DNA from: Nitrospira sp.
GTDB taxonomy: Bacteria > Nitrospirota > Nitrospiria > Nitrospirales > Nitrospiraceae
Assembly: GCA_022226955.1 (NCBI GenBank)
Contig: CP092079.1
Location: forward strand, 124,001-188,000
Direction of reading: 5' to 3'
Length of the DNA: 64,000 nucleotides
Both the position numbers and the translations under genes were made by a program. Below the pieces are notes generated by a model. It was not told where the DNA came from. It saw only the letters and a program-made list of their open reading frames with translations, and searched no databases. Each line of letters starts with the position of its first letter. Positions within the stretch are counted from its first letter, which is position 1. Positions 61,691-64,000 of the stretch are shown here, in pieces.

Positions 61691-61966
61691 CTATGAATTG
61701 ACGTACTTCTTAAAGACTTGGCTTGGGCGGAATGTGACAACGCGACGCGGGGTAATCCCAATTTCTTCTCCTGTGCGAGGATTGCGCCCCTTGCGGGACC
61801 CCTTGCTGCGAACGACGAAATTACCGAACCCTGCAATCTTGACGGACTCGCCTTTTTGCAGCACCGACTTGAGGAGATTGAGCACCAGTTCGACGATATC
61901 GGCCGCCTCATTTTTCGAAATACCAACCTGCTTGAATATCTCGTTTGCGATATCAGCCTTCCGCAT
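61691..61966 (-). CDS. ihfA: Integration host factor alpha-like protein, 91 aa
   Basis: HU/IHF family: MRKADIANEIFKQVGISKNE, then SVKIAGFGNFVVRSKGSRKG and RNPRTGEEIGITPRRVVTFR. NPRTGE is the arm Pro loop. It bends DNA for recombination and transcription. A MerR gene follows at 44 bases, the usual neighbour of ihfA. HU versus IHF alpha is judged from that context. Confidence 0.88.
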   Translation of the reverse strand: MRKADIANEIFKQVGISKNEAADIVELVLNLLKSVLQKGESVKIAGFGNFVVRSKGSRKGRNPRTGEEIGITPRRVVTFRPSQVFKKYVNS

Positions 61967-62109
61967 GCCACCCCCCTCCGTAACCGCTGCACATTCCCAT
62001 CACGCCACCTCCGATGAGGCTGCACCCTAGACGGAAAGTTCTGCTTAAGTTACGTGAGGTTACGAGATCTGTCAAGAATAAATATCGGCAGGGATGCGGT
62101 GGCCGCTGA

Positions 62110-63759
62110 CTACGGCTTGGAAAGAAGCTTGTATTCGATACTGTCCGCCAGCGCTTGCCAGGTGGCTTCAATGATGTTCTCCGACACACCGACAGTGCCC
62201 CACTTATCTTTGTGGTCGCCGGATTCGATCAACACCCGCACCTTCGACTCCGTGCCCCTATTGGCTGCGAGCACTCGCACTTTGTAGTCGAGTAATTTCA
62301 CTTCTTGCAATTGCGGATAAAACTTTTCCAACGACTTGCGCAGCGCATGATCCAGCGCATTCACCGGTCCGGCTCCGACCGCGGCGGTATGCTCAACCGC
62401 TCCGCCCACCTTGACCATGACGGTCGCTTCTGAAAGTGGCGCGCCATCCTCCTGCTTCTTTTCAACAATCACGCGAAATCCCAGCAGTTGAAAGGCCGCT
62501 TTATGCGTCCCCATCGCCTTGCGCATCAGCAATTCGAACGAACCCTCAGCGCCTTCAAACTGGTAACCTTCATTTTCACGTTCTTTCAGCGTATCGATCA
62601 GCTCTTGCACCTTGGCGTGATCCTTCGACAACGTGATGCCATACGCCTCGATCTTTTCCAGAATCCCGCTTCGCCCCGCATAGTCGGACACCAGCATGCG
62701 CTGGCGATTCCCCACTTTTGCTGGATCGACATGCTCATAGGTCGACGCATTCTTCAGCACCGCGTGAATATGCACGCCCCCCTTGTGCGCGAACGCGGAA
62801 TCGCCCACATAAGGCTGATGCTTGTTGGGCATCAAGTTCGCAATTTCCGTGACGAATCCCGATACATCTTTCAAATGACTAAGCCGGTCGCCGAGCGCCG
62901 GACGGCGCATCTTCAATTCGAGATTCGGGATGATTGAGCACAGATTGGCATTTCCACAGCGCTCGCCGATGCCGTTGATCGTCCCCTGCACCTGCACAAT
63001 GCCGGTCTCGATGGCGACCAGCGAATTCGCCACGGCCATCTCACAATCGTTGTGCGCGTGAATCCCCAGCGGCACCTTGATTTCCTGGCGAACCACTTCA
63101 CAGATCTCTCTGATCTCCCACGGCATCGCTCCACCGTTCGTGTCGCAGAGAATGACGCGTTCAGCCCCTGCCTCCACGGCCTTGCGGATTGTATTCAGCG
63201 CGTATTCCGGATTCGTCTTATAGCCGTCGAAGAAATGCTCGGCATCGTAGAACACCCGGCGGCCTTTACTTTTCAGATGGGCAATGGAGTCCTCGATCAA
63301 CTCCAAATTCTTCGCGAGCGAAATCCCAAGCGCATCGGTCACATGCAGCGACCAGGTCTTCCCGAAAAGCGTAATAGTCTTGGTTTCTGCCGCAAGCAGC
63401 GCCTGCAGGTTTTGATCTTTCTGAACGGAATTGCTGGCCTTGCGCGTCGAACCGAAGGCAATGACCGAGGCATGTTTGAGCGGAGTCGTTTTCATAATCC
63501 GGAAGAACTCGATGTCCTTCGGATTGGCTCCCGGCCAGCCGCCTTCGATGTAATGCACGCCCAATTCGTCCAGCTTTTGCGCCACACGAACTTTGTCTTC
63601 CGCCGAAAAGCTGACATCCTCGGCCTGCGCGCCGTCTCGAAGCGTCGTATCGTAAATCTCCAGGGCAGCGGCTCGTTCGACGGTGAGAGCAGGGATGACG
63701 ACGGGCTCTTTCGGTAGAGCGCGGCGAGAAGGACGGGCCTGTGAGGATTTTCGAGCCAT
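62110..63759 (-). CDS. cimA: (R)-citramalate synthase, CimA-type, 549 aa
   Basis: A HMG-like TIM barrel: [20 protein letters not shown], then [14 protein letters not shown] and [17 protein letters not shown], then [11 protein letters not shown]-like (exact wording [13 protein letters not shown]), and a C-terminal LeuA allosteric domain. It condenses pyruvate and acetyl-CoA to citramalate in threonine-independent isoleucine synthesis. The aspartate kinase gene lies upstream. Confidence 0.92.
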   Translation of the reverse strand: MARKSSQARPSRRALPKEPVVIPALTVERAAALEIYDTTLRDGAQAEDVSFSAEDKVRVAQKLDELGVHYIEGGWPGANPKDIEFFRIMKTTPLKHASVIAFGSTRKASNSVQKDQNLQALLAAETKTITLFGKTWSLHVTDALGISLAKNLELIEDSIAHLKSKGRRVFYDAEHFFDGYKTNPEYALNTIRKAVEAGAERVILCDTNGGAMPWEIREICEVVRQEIKVPLGIHAHNDCEMAVANSLVAIETGIVQVQGTINGIGERCGNANLCSIIPNLELKMRRPALGDRLSHLKDVSGFVTEIANLMPNKHQPYVGDSAFAHKGGVHIHAVLKNASTYEHVDPAKVGNRQRMLVSDYAGRSGILEKIEAYGITLSKDHAKVQELIDTLKERENEGYQFEGAEGSFELLMRKAMGTHKAAFQLLGFRVIVEKKQEDGAPLSEATVMVKVGGAVEHTAAVGAGPVNALDHALRKSLEKFYPQLQEVKLLDYKVRVLAANRGTESKVRVLIESGDHKDKWGTVGVSENIIEATWQALADSIEYKLLSKP

Positions 63760-63818
63760 CGGTCAAAAGAGTAACAGGAGTGGGAAGGATCTGTCGAGCC
63801 CGGCCGATCGGATCCGCC

Positions 63819-64000
63819 TTACTTAGACGGCTGATCCCCCGGCACGGCTCGATCGAGCCCGAATGCGGTATGCAGCGAGCGCATCGCAAGTTCCAAGTAC
63901 TTCTCGTCGATCACGCAGGAAATTTTGATCTCCGACGTGCTGATCATCATGATGTTGACCCCCTCGCGGGATAACACCTCGAACATCTTCGCCGCGACAC
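63819..64000 (-). CDS. lysC: Aspartate kinase, 3' fragment
   Basis: The window ends inside this gene. The last 60 codons, ending with TAA at 63819-63821, encode an ACT domain: [20 protein letters not shown], then [20 protein letters not shown], the C-terminal part of aspartokinase. This domain binds lysine or threonine as feedback inhibitor. Confidence 0.88.
   Translation of the reverse strand, partial: VAAKMFEVLSREGVNIMMISTSEIKISCVIDEKYLELAMRSLHTAFGLDRAVPGDQPSK

Overview
The window is about 64 kb of a GC-rich, gene-dense Gram-negative chromosome. Outer-membrane proteins, Lpp-type lipobox lipoproteins, lipid A-type glycosyltransferases and a c-type cytochrome are present. The gene set (alginate-export-type porin, rubrerythrin/DUF3501/CCG-protein cluster, DUF1264 lipoprotein, TatA-like pair, type IV pilus minor pilins with PilY1) best fits Nitrospirota, most likely a Nitrospira. 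That assignment is inference from remembered gene content, with no marker rRNA in view.

Layout. 1-3.1 kb: 3' part of typA, an unknown gene, a peroxiredoxin and a thioredoxin-like protein. 3.1-6.8 kb (minus): rubrerythrin, CCG/4Fe-4S protein, DUF3501, a tandem-domain pyruvoyltetrahydropterin synthase and a SnoaL-like exported protein, apparently one stress/redox operon. 6.8-10.4 kb: rfbC, a MoaD/ThiS-like protein, an HU protein, a YkgJ-type cysteine-cluster protein, tRNA-Arg and tRNA-Lys. 10.4-13.0 kb: an A+T-richer insertion bounded by an exact 50-bp duplication of the tRNA-Lys 3' end, carrying one M15-peptidase lipoprotein. 13-25 kb: outer-membrane barrel, cytochrome c, DUF1264 lipoprotein, RicT-like PSP1 protein, EVE protein, YdcF, ThrH, RecQ, and lipoproteins including one with a degenerate caspase-like domain. 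25-30 kb: VapBC, porin, two TatA-family proteins and a MidA-like methyltransferase. 30-35 kb: polyprenyl-sugar/lipid A modification genes and a PAP2 phosphatase. 35-41.7 kb: beta-propeller protein, M1-type peptidase, double-receiver regulator, FtsY, YbeY, PhoH. 41.7-57 kb: a large type IV pilus locus with two tandem FimT-PilV-PilW-PilX-like cassettes, one ending in a PilB/GspE ATPase and the other in PilY1, plus the prepilin peptidase. 57-64 kb: LuxR-type regulator, RlmB, CysS, DedA, SurE, tRNA-Pro, MerR-type regulator, IHF alpha-like protein, citramalate synthase and the 3' end of aspartate kinase.

The most unusual features are the tRNA-Lys-bounded mini-element with additional tRNA-Lys fragments inside it, the pseudo-caspase lipoprotein, the duplicated minor-pilin cassettes, the fused double PTPS, the MoaD-like protein with residues beyond its Gly-Gly, and the vapBC promoter whose spacer is a palindrome. 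No CRISPR array, insertion sequence, rRNA or replication origin was seen.
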